DNA of 64,000 bases from Bidens hawaiensis (lineage: Eukaryota; Streptophyta; Magnoliopsida; Asterales; Asteraceae). Position 1 is the first letter of the stretch, and every line of letters begins with the position of its first letter. Of this stretch, positions 33,000 through 44,857 are shown piece by piece. The translations under genes were made by a program, and so were the position numbers. The stretch is taken from NCBI GenBank assembly GCA_021521415.1, contig JAIQDT010003547.1, positions 124,001-188,000 of the forward strand. The letters run 5' to 3'. The notes beneath the pieces are model-generated. The model saw nothing but the letters and a program-made list of their open reading frames with translations, was not told the origin of the DNA and made no database searches.

Positions 33000-33709
33000 T
33001 GTTGTTGGGGATCAACGAGGATTCTCTGAAATGCTGGAAGCATTGATTGCATGCATTGGAAGTGGAAATATTGTCCCACGGCCTGGAAAGGTATGTACTC
33101 TAGCCATATTCATGAACCTACTATTATTTTAGAGGTAGTTGCCTCATATGATCTCTGGATACGGCATGTATTTTTTAGTATGTGCGGTTCACATAACAAC
33201 ATTAACGTGCTAGAGAGGTCATTTGTTTTCATGGAAATTGTGCAAGGGCGCGTTCCTCCAGTCAACTACGCAATTAATGGCCATGACTATACAATGGGAT
33301 ATTACCTTGCAAATGGTATATATCCTAACTTGCAAACTTTTGTCAAGACGATTTGATCACCAAGAGTTAAAAAGCATAGACATTTTCAAAAGCACGAGAT
33401 TCTACAAGAAAAGATGTCGAGCGAGTGTTTGGTGTACTTCAACAATTATTTACAATCACTCGAGGACCTGCACGAATGGTCAAAGTGAACGTGCTAACAA
33501 GTTTAATGAAAGCACATGTTATTTTTCATAACATGGTCATTAAAGATGAACGTGATGATGATGACAGTCTTAACATTGAGTATGATCAAACCTAATTGTC
33601 ACGCACTCATACATACGAGTTTATGGACTTCATCCGACGTCATCTTCATATTAGAGATAGTCCGGCACATCATCAATTTCAAGAAGATCTAATTTTGTTA
33701 GAGCATTAA
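33000..33709 (+). pseudogene. PIF/Harbinger (ALP1-like) transposase relic 2
   Basis: Contains RGFSEML, then after a shift IDCMHWKWKYCPTAWKGMYS, HEPTIILEVVASYDLWIRHV, FFSMCGSHNNINVLERS, VNYAINGHDYTMGYYLANGIYP and a C-terminal DFIRRHLHIRDSPAHHQFQE ending in TAA at 33707-33709. These are the central and C-terminal blocks of plant ALP1-like transposases (DDE nuclease). The N-terminus is missing or unreadable and at least three shifts are needed. It is a different copy from relic 1: it keeps the LEVVASYDLW block, which is decayed there. Confidence 0.85.
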
Positions 33710-33822
33710 TGTATAATGCTAGGTCTTATGGACTTAATATGTCATTTGTATATTGTAAAAGGGCTGAAAATGTCATTGTTTTGGACAAAAATATTCTAAG
33801 GATAATGTATCTAAATCTGTTT
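33710..33822. other. short spacer before the SIRE-type LTR
   Basis: About 110 bp, AT-rich, nothing recognised. Confidence 0.5.
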
Positions 33823-35184
33823 TGTGAGGTTTAGTGCTAAAACGATAACAACGAATATATGAACGGAATAAAGATGAATACCATGATTTGTTGCGAGGAA
33901 AAACCCTTGATCTTGTTCAGATCAAAGGAAAAAATCCCCGGGTGATGACAAATCGTTTATCACCACTTTATTAATATCAAAATCGGGTTACAATGATTGG
34001 AGTTTATGATCAATGAATACAAAATGGCTAAGCGTGTGTGTGGTAACTGATATGTTTTGCTCTGTGTTTTATAATGAACGTGATAGTGTCCCCCTAATTG
34101 ATCATAAGCTCAATTAAATAGAAAATAAAAGCTAACAAAAAGTCCTAAAAATATGCCACTCTCCCACTAGCTTATTCCTTCACTCTTGTAGCGAAATCTT
34201 AGGTAGACCAGGTCCTTGAGTCGTTGCAATTGATAAATATCAACCTTCATATAAGAAACAACCATTAACAACACCAGATACCGAGGATCCATGATCCTGA
34301 CGTAGCTCTGGAACTCTTCGGAAGGATAATTGATCCAGCCACGTCTTCAAGAATAACATATCCTCAGTACCCAGTTATCTGTGACACAACAAGAAGTCTT
34401 ATAAATCCGCCATTATCCCTACTAAACGTGTTACATCCATTTGACCATGTGCCATATTTTCTTGAATGCAAGTTAGTGGATAAACTGAGTCTTCTAACCG
34501 TTACACCTGCTAAATACAAGACTACACATGAGAACAACTGTTAATTAGTAATAAGTACTGAGGAATTTTGATCCTAATATGATTTGGAATACATGCTAAG
34601 GATAACTGATCCAGACATATGCCAGGATAACGTATCCACAGTGGCAAATTTCTGTGCTATTAGAACCTAAGAATCAATACTTAACAATAAACAGATCTCA
34701 GATCTGATATATACGATTAACTCTAAACTTGGATCTAGCTCATTATCACGATTGAGTGTATGTTGTATATGTGTATATATTATCAGTAGTGTGCATAATG
34801 TTAATATTATTAGTATGAAGATTGAGAGAGAGTTTTCGACAGAGTTGCGTTAATTAAATCTCAAAACTTACATTAATGTGTGAACAGTGTTCACTGTAAA
34901 TAGACGATGGAGTTAGTTGGTTAACATCCCCTAACGAACTAACATCCAATTCGTTACATATATTAAATAGACAATAACTTAACGAAACACCCCCTGATTC
35001 GATAAACATCCTTAACGAATCAGGAGGGAATTAACGCAGATCTAGTTCGCTAAACATCCTTAGCGAACTAGATTATTACATTAACGAACTACAAGATAAA
35101 CTTAATTGTTTATTACATAAACTAAAATGACAAATACGTTAATGATAAATACAAAGACTCGAGACGCAAAACCGTACACTAACA
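33823..35184 (-). repeat. 3' LTR of the SIRE-type element
   Basis: Minus-strand ends TGTTAGTGTACGG (35184) and CTAAACCTCACA (33823). The purine tract lies at 35185-35200. Contains two perfect short hairpins: TTGATC...GATCAA (33908-33926) and GTGAT...ATCAC (33942-33966). About 1.36 kb. The left end is less certain than the right. Confidence 0.6.
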
Positions 35185-35200
35185 GACACCCCCTCGTCTT
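35185..35200 (-). other. polypurine tract of the SIRE-type element
   Basis: Minus strand AAGACGAGGGGGTGTC, immediately before the LTR start TGTTAG and about 20 bp after the extra-ORF stop. Confidence 0.65.
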
Positions 35201-35220
35201 GAGTTTTTTGTCTTTGATCT

Positions 35221-38200
35221 TCACTTTAAACGCTTGGACTGCCAATCTCTGCCGCTATGAATCCTGTTCTCATAACAAACACGCACAATGCGTTGGAATT
35301 GCATAGCCAGATCATAGTCTTCATTGCGCTCAATCAGAATCTTGTTCTTGTGCAGCACATCATTATCGGTCTCGGTTAAATTAACCAACCACATCGGGTC
35401 GATAATCTTAATAAGCTCAGTCTTCAGACCCTTTCCCAAGACAATGACGGCCTCGCCGGTTCGATAATCGTAATACCAGTGGTTGAAAGAACTGGCCATG
35501 TGTTGATTCAACGTCTTTACTGGCACACGCTTCAAGGTTTTTGGTGGCTTTACCTTAAGTACAAGCTTCCTCCAGCCCGTCCTTGGATCAATTTCATCAA
35601 TACGTTTTCGTGTAGGGACCTGGGGCTTGAGAAATCTGAACCCATAATTGACCTCGAATAGCAGTTGTTGATGGAACCAATCAGCTATCCGGTCACCACC
35701 TCGATTGATAAATGGACGACACGCGAGGGTACGAACATCCCAACGCGGTAAAGTAAGAACGTCCATAATCTTATCGTAGTACTGAATTCCCTTCTTCCAT
35801 TTCACAATACATACCTTCAGTTCAGAATCAAATAGCCATGAAGCAATATCACCTTGAACTTTAGATACAGTCTTGAATGAAGTCATTTGATTTGCGTTTG
35901 CACGAGCAGCAGCTTCATCCTTCTGTTCTTGATCAACATATCTATAAGCGTTGATAATCTTGCTCACCTTCTTATAGTTGAACCACTTAGCAATATCTGC
36001 ATCGGTTATGATTGCAAGTGAATCAAATACTGCATCAGTTACCTGTTTACCCTTAGATTCCTTTTCCAACTTGTCCTCAGCTATTTTGATTGTTTCTTCA
36101 GTGAATATTGGAGCACCCTGATCAACATTAGTGTGTTGAAACAGGTCAGGATACTCCTCAGCTGTGAAAACTTCAACCTCAACCTCCTCATCTTCATAAA
36201 TAAAATTTGTGTTCATCTCAACAGTTGGATCATTTAAGATCTCTTCATCGTTTAACACCTCAACATCAGGCTCTGCATCTAACACGGTCAACTATTCGTC
36301 ATTCAGACCTAGCAGTAATGAAATCTGCTCACGTGTTAGAGACCTTTCAACGAACTCACCAACCTCAATCTCATCCCTGTTCACCACACTCCTAACCATC
36401 CCCGATCCATCCACAAATATGACGGTATTGCCTTCAATTATTTCGATCTGTTTAACAGTAGTTGAGTCATGATAAACAACAACCTGCTTACCCGATTCAT
36501 CACCACCGCTTGTGCCTGCACCGGAAGATGAACCGTGCGTTTGTTTAGGCTCACCTCTTGCACCAGACTCATCAGGATCTTGGTCATCATTCTTGAGTTT
36601 ATTCAATGCATCATCTTTGCACGTTAACTGCAAAATCAGATCCTCCTGTTCTTTGAGTTTCACCCCCTGAGACTCAACAATCGCACGAAGCTCCTTAGTC
36701 TCTTTTTGACAAAATGAGACTCATCAGCTTTCGTTGGTTCTCCAGGAGACGTACTTGATTTTGGCGGTCAGCAGACATTTGGTTTTCATACAAATGAAGG
36801 AGGTTCAATAGCATATCTGTCTGACGGTTCTGTGGCATATTATACAAGGATGGATGGACAGGCTGGATTGGTCCCTGATGCCTTGTAATTCTTATAAATG
36901 AGACATCACTAGGTGGAGGAGGCCTCATAGGCGGTGTTGGAGGAACAGTGGAAGGTGTAGCAGAACACATTGGTATTTCAGCTAATGCCATCTGTGGAAT
37001 CATACCAAGTCTCTCATGAGGGACCATCGTTGTCGTCAAGGTAAGCGCCGGTGTGCTAGTAGTAAGCGGCACTACCGGGCGTTGAGACATGGTTGTTCGA
37101 GGTGGTGGAACACCAATGATAACACCAGCTCCAGCTAATACACGTCTCTTGGCTGGAACTTCAGAAGTTGGTGCTTTACCTTTTCATTTTCGTTCACGTT
37201 GAGCTGCAATTGTGGCATCTAACAAGGCATCGACTGCAACTTGTTGTTCTTGAAGAGCTGCATCACCTGCACCACCATGTCCACCATCACCACCATCATC
37301 ATTTCCATCGTTCCCACCTTCTCCTCCCTCACGCTCGGAATCCGAGTCATCATGGATCCAGCGTTCATTGGGAGGACATACATAATCAAGATTAATAATG
37401 TGACCAATCATACATTTGTCCTGTGGCCTCTCCTTACGACAGATCTTCATTCTACGTATAGTTTCGGCCTTCATGTGTTCCAAAGGAAGCACATCGTCCA
37501 CCAATGTTTGATCAATAACCAAGTTTGGTATCAAATCTTGAATTATCAACTGCAGAAATCGGGGATACATTAAGAACTTCTTCTTCTGAATCGTTTGCTG
37601 AACTTGCTCTTTCAAATGATCGAAGACCATTTCTGAGAAGTTGAATGGTTTATTGAGAATAACTGTCACAAATTCCGATTGTAGACTAATTCAGCATTCA
37701 TCAAATCCACCTTTACGACCACCCATACAATGAATCAGTACGTGTAAAAGATACTTGTAGGGAGGGCATAAACCATTCTTGTTAAACATAGACTCCTCAA
37801 TATTTCAACCATAACGTACACGTTTGAACAAACCCTTGATTAACTCCTTATCAAACTCACTTGGGTTATCATTTTTATCCCCAAACCGAAGCACCCTTCT
37901 AATCACTTCAACATCCACAGTTATAGGAGTTTGATTGATTGTGGCTTGAATGTGATTCTCAACTTCAACAAACTCAGCAGTATTCCAGAACTGCCTAATA
38001 ATGCTCAGATAAACAATAGGTCGAACAGTTATAGCATAGTGTATCACCGAACGTCGTAAAAATGCTAATACATCCCCAAACATAGCTACATCAGCAACAT
38101 CTGAATCAACATAAGCACATATGTTGTGCTTCTTATCATATGGTAGCAACTGTACGTTAGCTCGTTCTTGAGGTTGTTCTTGTTCTTGGGGAGCAACGGG

Positions 38201-38227
38201 TGGGTCTTGATCTATTTGATCGGCCAT
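35221..38227 (-). pseudogene. extra ORF at the SIRE envelope-like position (about 1000 codons)
   Basis: Start MADQIDQDPPVAPQEQEQ at 38227, stop after DWQSKRLK at 35221. N-terminal half: AYVDSDVADVAMFGDVLAFL, FWNTAEFVEVENHIQ, VDVEVIRRVLRFGD, PPYKYLLHVLIHCMGGRKGG, NKPFNFSEMVFDHL and YPRFLQLIIQDLIPN, a pattern common in composite genomes next to SIRE pol and like the putative plant transposon protein domain. Middle: acidic, Gly-rich (GGEGGNDGNDDGGDGG), then Pro/Thr-rich. C-terminal half: EDEEVEVEVFTAEEYPDLF and a well-conserved basic block (GWRKLVLKVKPPKTLKRV). No transmembrane segment is evident, so an envelope role is not supported. Defects: TGA at 37805, 37692 and 37184, TAG near 36290, and a shift at an A run near 36709. 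Confidence 0.7.
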
Positions 38228-41200
38228 TAAACTGAATAGATATAGACAAATATAAGTAATGTGAAGATTTAATATACATTAAGGCACTTATATATACCTA
38301 TCAAGAGATGGTGTTTTTAATTTTGGATATCGTGTGTAATTAATGTGTTGACGCGTTTAGACCTTTGGAATATTTTATTAATTTACAATATTTAGTGAAA
38401 CTAATTAAATAATTAATTTTGAAAATTAAATAATTAATTCGGAAATCGTTATCAAAACAGTCTGATTCGTTACTAAAATATAACGTTTGACTGATTCGCT
38501 ATCAAGTAAATAAATTAACGAAGTAGAAGTAGCGAATTAACTATTAATAATAACAAACTAACTTCTAATTCGTGTCAAATTGACGAATCCAAAGCTGATT
38601 CGTTAAATAACTTATTCACTAATCTAGTTCGTGTGAGTTACTTAACGAATTAGAGACGGAGAATTCCAATTCTCTAAGTATAACGAATGGCCACAAAAAT
38701 TGGCTTAATCTTTGACTTTCCTGGTCAAAGTCAAAATTAAATAAGAACACTGAAAGTCAACATGCTGAATCCAGGTTCGATTATTCCATAATTATCGTTG
38801 AATAACCGAATCGACATTAGTAACGATCTCGGAAACACAATACGAAGCAAATGGTGTTGATTTGAGGTTCAACAACATGAAATAAGTTAGGTTATTAGGG
38901 GTTTTAACAGAACATAAACACCCGAAACAACGAACAATCAATTGACTCGGCAATCTAGAATCAAACTCTGATTAAAGACTACCAAGGGTTTTGGAATGAT
39001 ATTCCGATCACAATGATATCAAAATAAGATACATTAACACAGTATGACTCCGATTATGCAGAGTTTTAAAAGCCGTAAAACCCTTATAACAAAATCACAT
39101 GATTAGCCTATCAAAGCTGTAACATTTTTGACGACAATCACAAAGAAGTGATCATCTATACCTTAGCAATACACTGGTATACTCAAAAGGTCAAATTTCG
39201 ATGGTCGATAAATTATGAAAAATTTTGGCAGAGTAACTTTAAGTGTAAGGAAGAAGATGAATAGTATAGGGCGATTCTCTTACACGCCGTCCTATATACT
39301 ATGTCCTTACACGCTTCCCAAGGTACGAAATAGACTAATTCGTTTGATATTTGAACTAACGAATCAGCTAATTCGTTATTTGACTTGAACGCGCAGAATA
39401 GCGAATGTGGCTTAATTCGTGTCTTGATTCGTTAAATATGCATAACGAGCTAGAAGTGTTTCGTTACAGAGTGCGGAAGCGAATTAGGTGAACGAACTAG
39501 AGTGTAGTTCGTTAAAAACACCTAATTCGTTATCCATAATTAACGAATTAGACATTATTTGATTTTATCTTTTAAAACTAAATGAATTTAAGTTAAATTA
39601 ATAAATCAAACAAATAAATAAATGATTTAAATAGAAATAAATTAAACTGATTACTTAAATAACTTACAAGAATTACCGAGGACCGTTATCTCAAGAATCG
39701 AATAACTTAAAACGTTTTACGTTCTTTTAAAAACATAATTTAAAATACCACTTAAATAATATGTAAAATGAAATATAAAATATTTTTGGTATTTTGTAAA
39801 AAAAAAAAAAAATTAAAGAATGTATTTACAGAAATATCCGAACCAAAAAGTAGACAATCTTTTTGTGAATTTTATAATTTTTCAAAAGCAATACATATTT
39901 TTGTATTTTTGTTGAGTTTGAGCAGATGATCATATTGACCAAAATGCCCTTCCATCATAGTTTTATATTTTAGCGATATTATAACTGGCGTTAAGTCGGT
40001 CATTGATATTGTTGTCCACTTAAATCTTATAACAAACCTTCAAGCATTTTTGTGATATGATATAAGGTTCACTTAGCGCACAGAATATCAGAAATTATCA
40101 ACCCCTAATCTCGGTTCAAGCTTAATTTGATTTTTGCCAAATCACCCCAACTTGACTTAAACCGTTATAGTATAGTGTTGATCAAAATTTGAAAATTTTA
40201 GAATATTTGAGCAATGCATAAAGTTTCTTTTACTGTGAGTGAGTATGCACGAGTCCATCTGTTGGCTTACATACATTGTATCCCCTGGGGTCCGTTTTTT
40301 ATTGGTATTGAGACGCGCGCAAGGGAGGAACAATTGTATAACTAACAGCGGATTTTGATCAAGTCTGTAATTTGGATTGTACGAAGTACAGCAGTGATCA
40401 AGTTTAATGACTTTGGGTTTGCTCTAAAAGTGAGTGAAATATTCATTCATATGAATACCCAGATGATTAAGCCGCATAAAGACTCACAGTGTCCAAAATC
40501 CTAACGCTTGTTATTTGCTTTATTATATTTTTGGATGATCAACAACTATAAGGCTTGAGTATGACCGGTTATTACATTTCTGCCATCCTCACCGAGACTT
40601 TTGCTAGAGACTAACACCTCTTTCAATTTGGTTTTTCTTTAGGTTTATATCACTTACTTTACCCTAACAGCTTGTTTAAGACCTATCAATGCACCAATGA
40701 CTAAGCACTAAGTCTTTTAAGCTTATTTCTTTCTGGATTTGGGGTCAAATAATCAATGTACTATCATTTTCTCTTTTTTCTTCAATAACTCAAAATTTTG
40801 AGGAGCATAACCAAATTTAATCGCCCCAGTTAATTTAAGTTCATAAATTAATGGCTATCCTGTCCATCTACAAGTAGATAACAGGACCAATACATGCAAG
40901 CATGCTTCACAAACTCAAATAACTGACATAATTTTTAGCTAAAAATAAAATAGAAAGCTTAACAAACACACCAAATACTTTCCATTATCAGGTAAATGGC
41001 TATCCCGAAGATTTACAAGAAATTATCAGGACCAAACATATACAGGTATATGTCTTTCAAATAGAAGTAAATGACATAATTTTCAGCGAACGTAAGCAAA
41101 AATCTTTTTGGTTTTTCTCTTTACAAACTAAAAACACAATCTTTTTGTATTTTCGGAATTTTCTTTATAAACAGGAAATTCACAATCTTTTGACTTTTTC

Positions 41201-41443
41201 AAAATTTTCTGTACAAACTGAAAACACAATCTTTTTGATTTTTCAAATTTTATGATTTTTTTGGTTTTTCAAATTAAATTCAAGAAAGATCATAGTATTT
41301 TTGATTTTTCAAAATTTTTAATGTTTTTGGGTTTTATCTATACAAACGAAACACACAATATTTTTGTATTTTCTAAGTTTCACCCCCTGAAACCGAAAAA
41401 CAAAATAAAATGTTAAACCAAAATTAACAGAAAAGACAGATAA
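38228..41443. other. 3.2-kb non-coding spacer between pol and the extra ORF
   Basis: AT-rich with no supported gene. It contains many TAACGAAT / ATTCGTTA words (38440-38660 and 39330-39550) shared with the 3' LTR and leader, and a T-rich stretch at 41088-41400 in which CACAATCTTTTTG followed by a TTTTTC run recurs about five times. Confidence 0.7.
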
Positions 41444-43793
41444 TCATCCTTGTTTTAGGATATCAGCGAGGGTCTTCAATCCATTTAAACCAAGCAAAAA
41501 TTGAAAACGCGTTTTATCAAAGGCTTTGGTAAATAGATCGGCTTTTTGAAAATCAGTATGTACTTTCTCAAGGTCGATTAATTTCTTTTCATAACAATCC
41601 CGTATAAAATGATATTAAATTTCAATATGTTTCGTTTTAGAATGTTGTACGGGATTTTTGGTGATACTAATAGCAGCAGAATTATCAATTAAGATGGGAG
41701 TAGTAAGAAACTTCAAACCGTAGTCGCGAAGATGTTGTTGTATCCACAAAACCTGGGAACAGCAACTCGAGGTTGCAACATACTCAGCTTCGGCGGTTGA
41801 GGTGGAGACCGTTGTCTGCTTCTTACACTACCAGGAAACAAGCTGGCTTCCTAAGAATTGACATCCCGCTGTGGTAGTCTTGAAATTAATCTTGCATCCT
41901 CCATAGTCTAAGTCAGAATAAGCGGTAAGATCAAAAGTATCATCTTTGGGGTACCATAACCCGATGTCAGGATTGCCCCTTAGATATTGAAGAATACGCT
42001 TAACCGCTGCCAGGTGAGTCACTCGGGGACTAGATTGGTATCTAGCACATAAAAAAACAGCAAACATTATGTCGGGTCGAGAAGCAGTTAAATACATTAA
42101 AGAATCAATCATAGCTCGATAGAGGGTCGGATCAACTGTATCCTCCAATTCATCTGGTGATAACTTGTGACCCACGGGAAGAGGAGTAGAAGGGATTTTT
42201 CCAGCAGTAATCTTGAATCGGCTCAAGACATCGTTCACATACTTTGTCTGATGAATGAAAATTCCTTTGTCAGACTGATGAACCTGCAACCCTAAAAAGA
42301 AGTTCATCTCTCCCATCGAACTCATCTCGAACTTGGTTTGCATTGATTTCTCGAAATCTTTACACAACGTGTCATTTGTTGACCCAAAGATTATGTCATC
42401 TACATAAATCTGGATGAGGAGATGATCATCACAAATATTTTTATAAAAAAAAGTGCAGTCAACAGTTCCACGTTTGAAACTATTATCCGTCAGATGGTCG
42501 GCGAGCGTGCCATACCAAGCTCTCGGGGCTTGATGTAGACTATATAATGCCTTGTTTAAACGGTAAACACGGTCAGGATAATTAAGATCTTCAAAACCTG
42601 GAGGCTGTAAAACAAACACTTCCTCATGAAGTTCACCATTGAGAAAAGCACTTCTGACATCCATTTGATATACTTTAATGTTCTTATAAGCAGCATACGC
42701 CAGAAAGATTCGAATCGACTCTAATCTTGCAGATGGAGCATATACTTCAGTGTAATCAATACCCTCTTGCTGATGAAAACCTTGCACCACTAAACGTGCC
42801 TTGTTTCTCACAATTACCCCACGATCGTCTTTCTTACATTTATATACCCACTTAGTCGGAATTGCCTTCTTGACTCTAGCAGGTTTATCGATAAAATACG
42901 AAACACCCAAACGTGCAAATTGCTGTAATTCTTCTTGCATGACTTCTACCCAAGAAGGATCTTGAAGTGCCAAACGAGGATTCGTTGGCTCAACTTGGGA
43001 TAAAAAGCAAGTAAATTTAGCAAGATTTACAATCCCAGATGAGTGTAAGTCAGCATAAGCACACAATACATTATTCTTACTTGACGAAGCAACTTGATGT
43101 CGTGTTTGAACTCTCACATCAAGATCTCCAATAATGTTTTCTTTTCGTATGATAATTATGAATCCTAAGAGTGGGATTCTTAGGGACATCAACAGTTTCA
43201 AATAAATTAGTGTAGTGTTCACCCAAATTGTGAGATGAAACATCACTATTAAGTTCGATAACCTTATCCACAACTGTATTATCATCAGATGAAGTAGAAG
43301 CATTATCAAAATGAATAGGAGACTCATTATCATGTTCTTCTGTTGGAGCATCTATTGGAACTTCAACATCATTAGAACTTGCAAACCTTGGAATTTCCAA
43401 GTGTTCTTCAAAATAAGCACGGACTAAATCTTCATCTGGTTGATCAGTTGTTGGAGTAAACGAATTGAATAAGCCATCATAGTCAAACATCCAGTCGGGA
43501 CCCTTCCCTTGAGAAGGAGTAGTGTACTTTTGACAGTCCACATGGTACCATTCTTGAACACAACCAGACGTAAAGTTAAAAACTCGTTTATTAGGTGACG
43601 CATAACCCAAGAAATAACCTTCAATGGCTTTTTCATCGAATTTTCCCACATCCTTTTTCAACATAGTACAAGGACACCCAAACGGTTCCAAGTACTTTAA
43701 ATTAGGTTTATGATTATTCAACAACTCATAGCTTGTCTTCTTGAGTCTCTTAACAGTTAGAAATCTATTGAGTGTATTACAAGCAGTATTCAC
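41444..43793 (-). pseudogene. SIRE-type reverse transcriptase and RNase H region
   Basis: Reads LEPFGCPCTMLKKDVGKFDEK and the integrase-RT linker, then after a shift near 43130 [83 protein letters not shown] and the catalytic box [12 protein letters not shown] (YVDD, about 42391-42415). [18 protein letters not shown] and [18 protein letters not shown] follow. TAG at 41828-41830 (family has Gln) precedes the RNase H: CKKQTTVSTSTAEAEYVATS, LIDNSAAISITKNP, HIEI then TAA, ADLFTKAFD. Ends TGA about 41444. The open 507-codon stretch is unusually well kept. Confidence 0.92.
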
Positions 43794-43808
43794 CGCCTCA
43801 TTCTAAAA

Positions 43809-44588
43809 CTATACAGGAAGCTTTGAATCAGTGAGCATCGTTCTAGTAGCTTCAATCAATATTCTATTCTTACGTTCAACAACACCGTTTTGTTGTGGTA
43901 CATATGGGGCACTGTATTCTAGATGAATTCCTTTTTGTAAACAAAAGAAATCCAATAAAGTATTTTTAAATTCAGTACCATTGTCACTTCGAATTCTCCT
44001 CACTTTATGTTTGTATAGTGATTCGATCTTAGTGATTATGTTTTGAACGAGAATCGGTGTTTGATCTTTCGAACTCATAAACAAGACCCATGAATATCAT
44101 GAATAATCATCAGTAACTACCAGGAAATACCAATCTCCAGAAATACTTGCACGATTCACTGGACCGAATAAATCCATACGAAGTCGTTCTAGAGGCGTAT
44201 CAAAGGAATTTAATAACTTAGAGGGATGTGACTTTTTCTTCTGTTTTCCCTTTTTGCAAGCAACACAGTGATCGGATAACTTAAAATTCTTCAACGAAAC
44301 ACCCTCAACTAAGTCATTAGCCATGAGATAGTTCATCTTACGAACATGTATGTGACCCATTCTATGATGCCATAGAATAGAGTCTTTCTCGGTTACTTTC
44401 GAGACAAAACATGTTTCGATCGATGTTGATACTTTAGAACTCATATTCAAGACATAAATCTCATTTGATTGAGGTGATCGCATGACAACCATGTCCTCGG
44501 GAATCACATAACCCGTTTTTAAAATTAGACACTCTTTATCTGTAAATACTGTAGTGTATTGCTTGTCACAGATTTGCGACACACTCAA
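43809..44588 (-). pseudogene. SIRE-type integrase region
   Basis: Pre-integrase zinc part: ILWHHRMGHIHVRKMNYLM ... CVACKKGKQKKKSH (HHCC). Catalytic core: LRMDLFGPV (D), a stop at about 44094, then IRSDNGTEFKN (D) and QQNGVVERKNRILIE (E). A TAG near 43805 separates it from the linker. All three catalytic acids are present. It inserts the cDNA. Confidence 0.9.
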
Positions 44589-44599
44589 TAAATTATGGT

Positions 44600-44857
44600 C
44601 TACTTTATCACAATAGTTAACCTTCTCAAATGTATATGCCCATTCGAAACATCACTTTCTTGTGTAATCATACCCCCAGAATTCCCAGCAAATGCCACAT
44701 AACCCCCTTGAATATTTCTTACATTTGTTAAGAGGTCAAGATTTCCAGTAATATGACGAGAACATCCACTATCCATGGTCCAGTTTTCACCAGAAATGGT
44801 CTTGGATATACCTGTCACACCCTCAAAATCCACTAACGGAGTTTTACCGTCAGAGGG
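44600..44857 (-). pseudogene. SIRE-type protease region, truncated by a nested LTR
   Basis: Frame PSDGKTPLVDFEGVTG (codons from about 44853) continues into ENWTMDSGCSRHITGN with the DSG active-site loop, then NVRNIQGGYVAFAGN. A frameshift after HIHLRRLT joins the integrase part. The upstream part of the gene is separated by the insertion 44858-47673. Confidence 0.85.

Noticed and set aside
37168..37573. Plus-strand His-rich and Ile-rich frames
   Set aside because: Mirror of the Gly/Asp-rich linker of the SIRE extra ORF.
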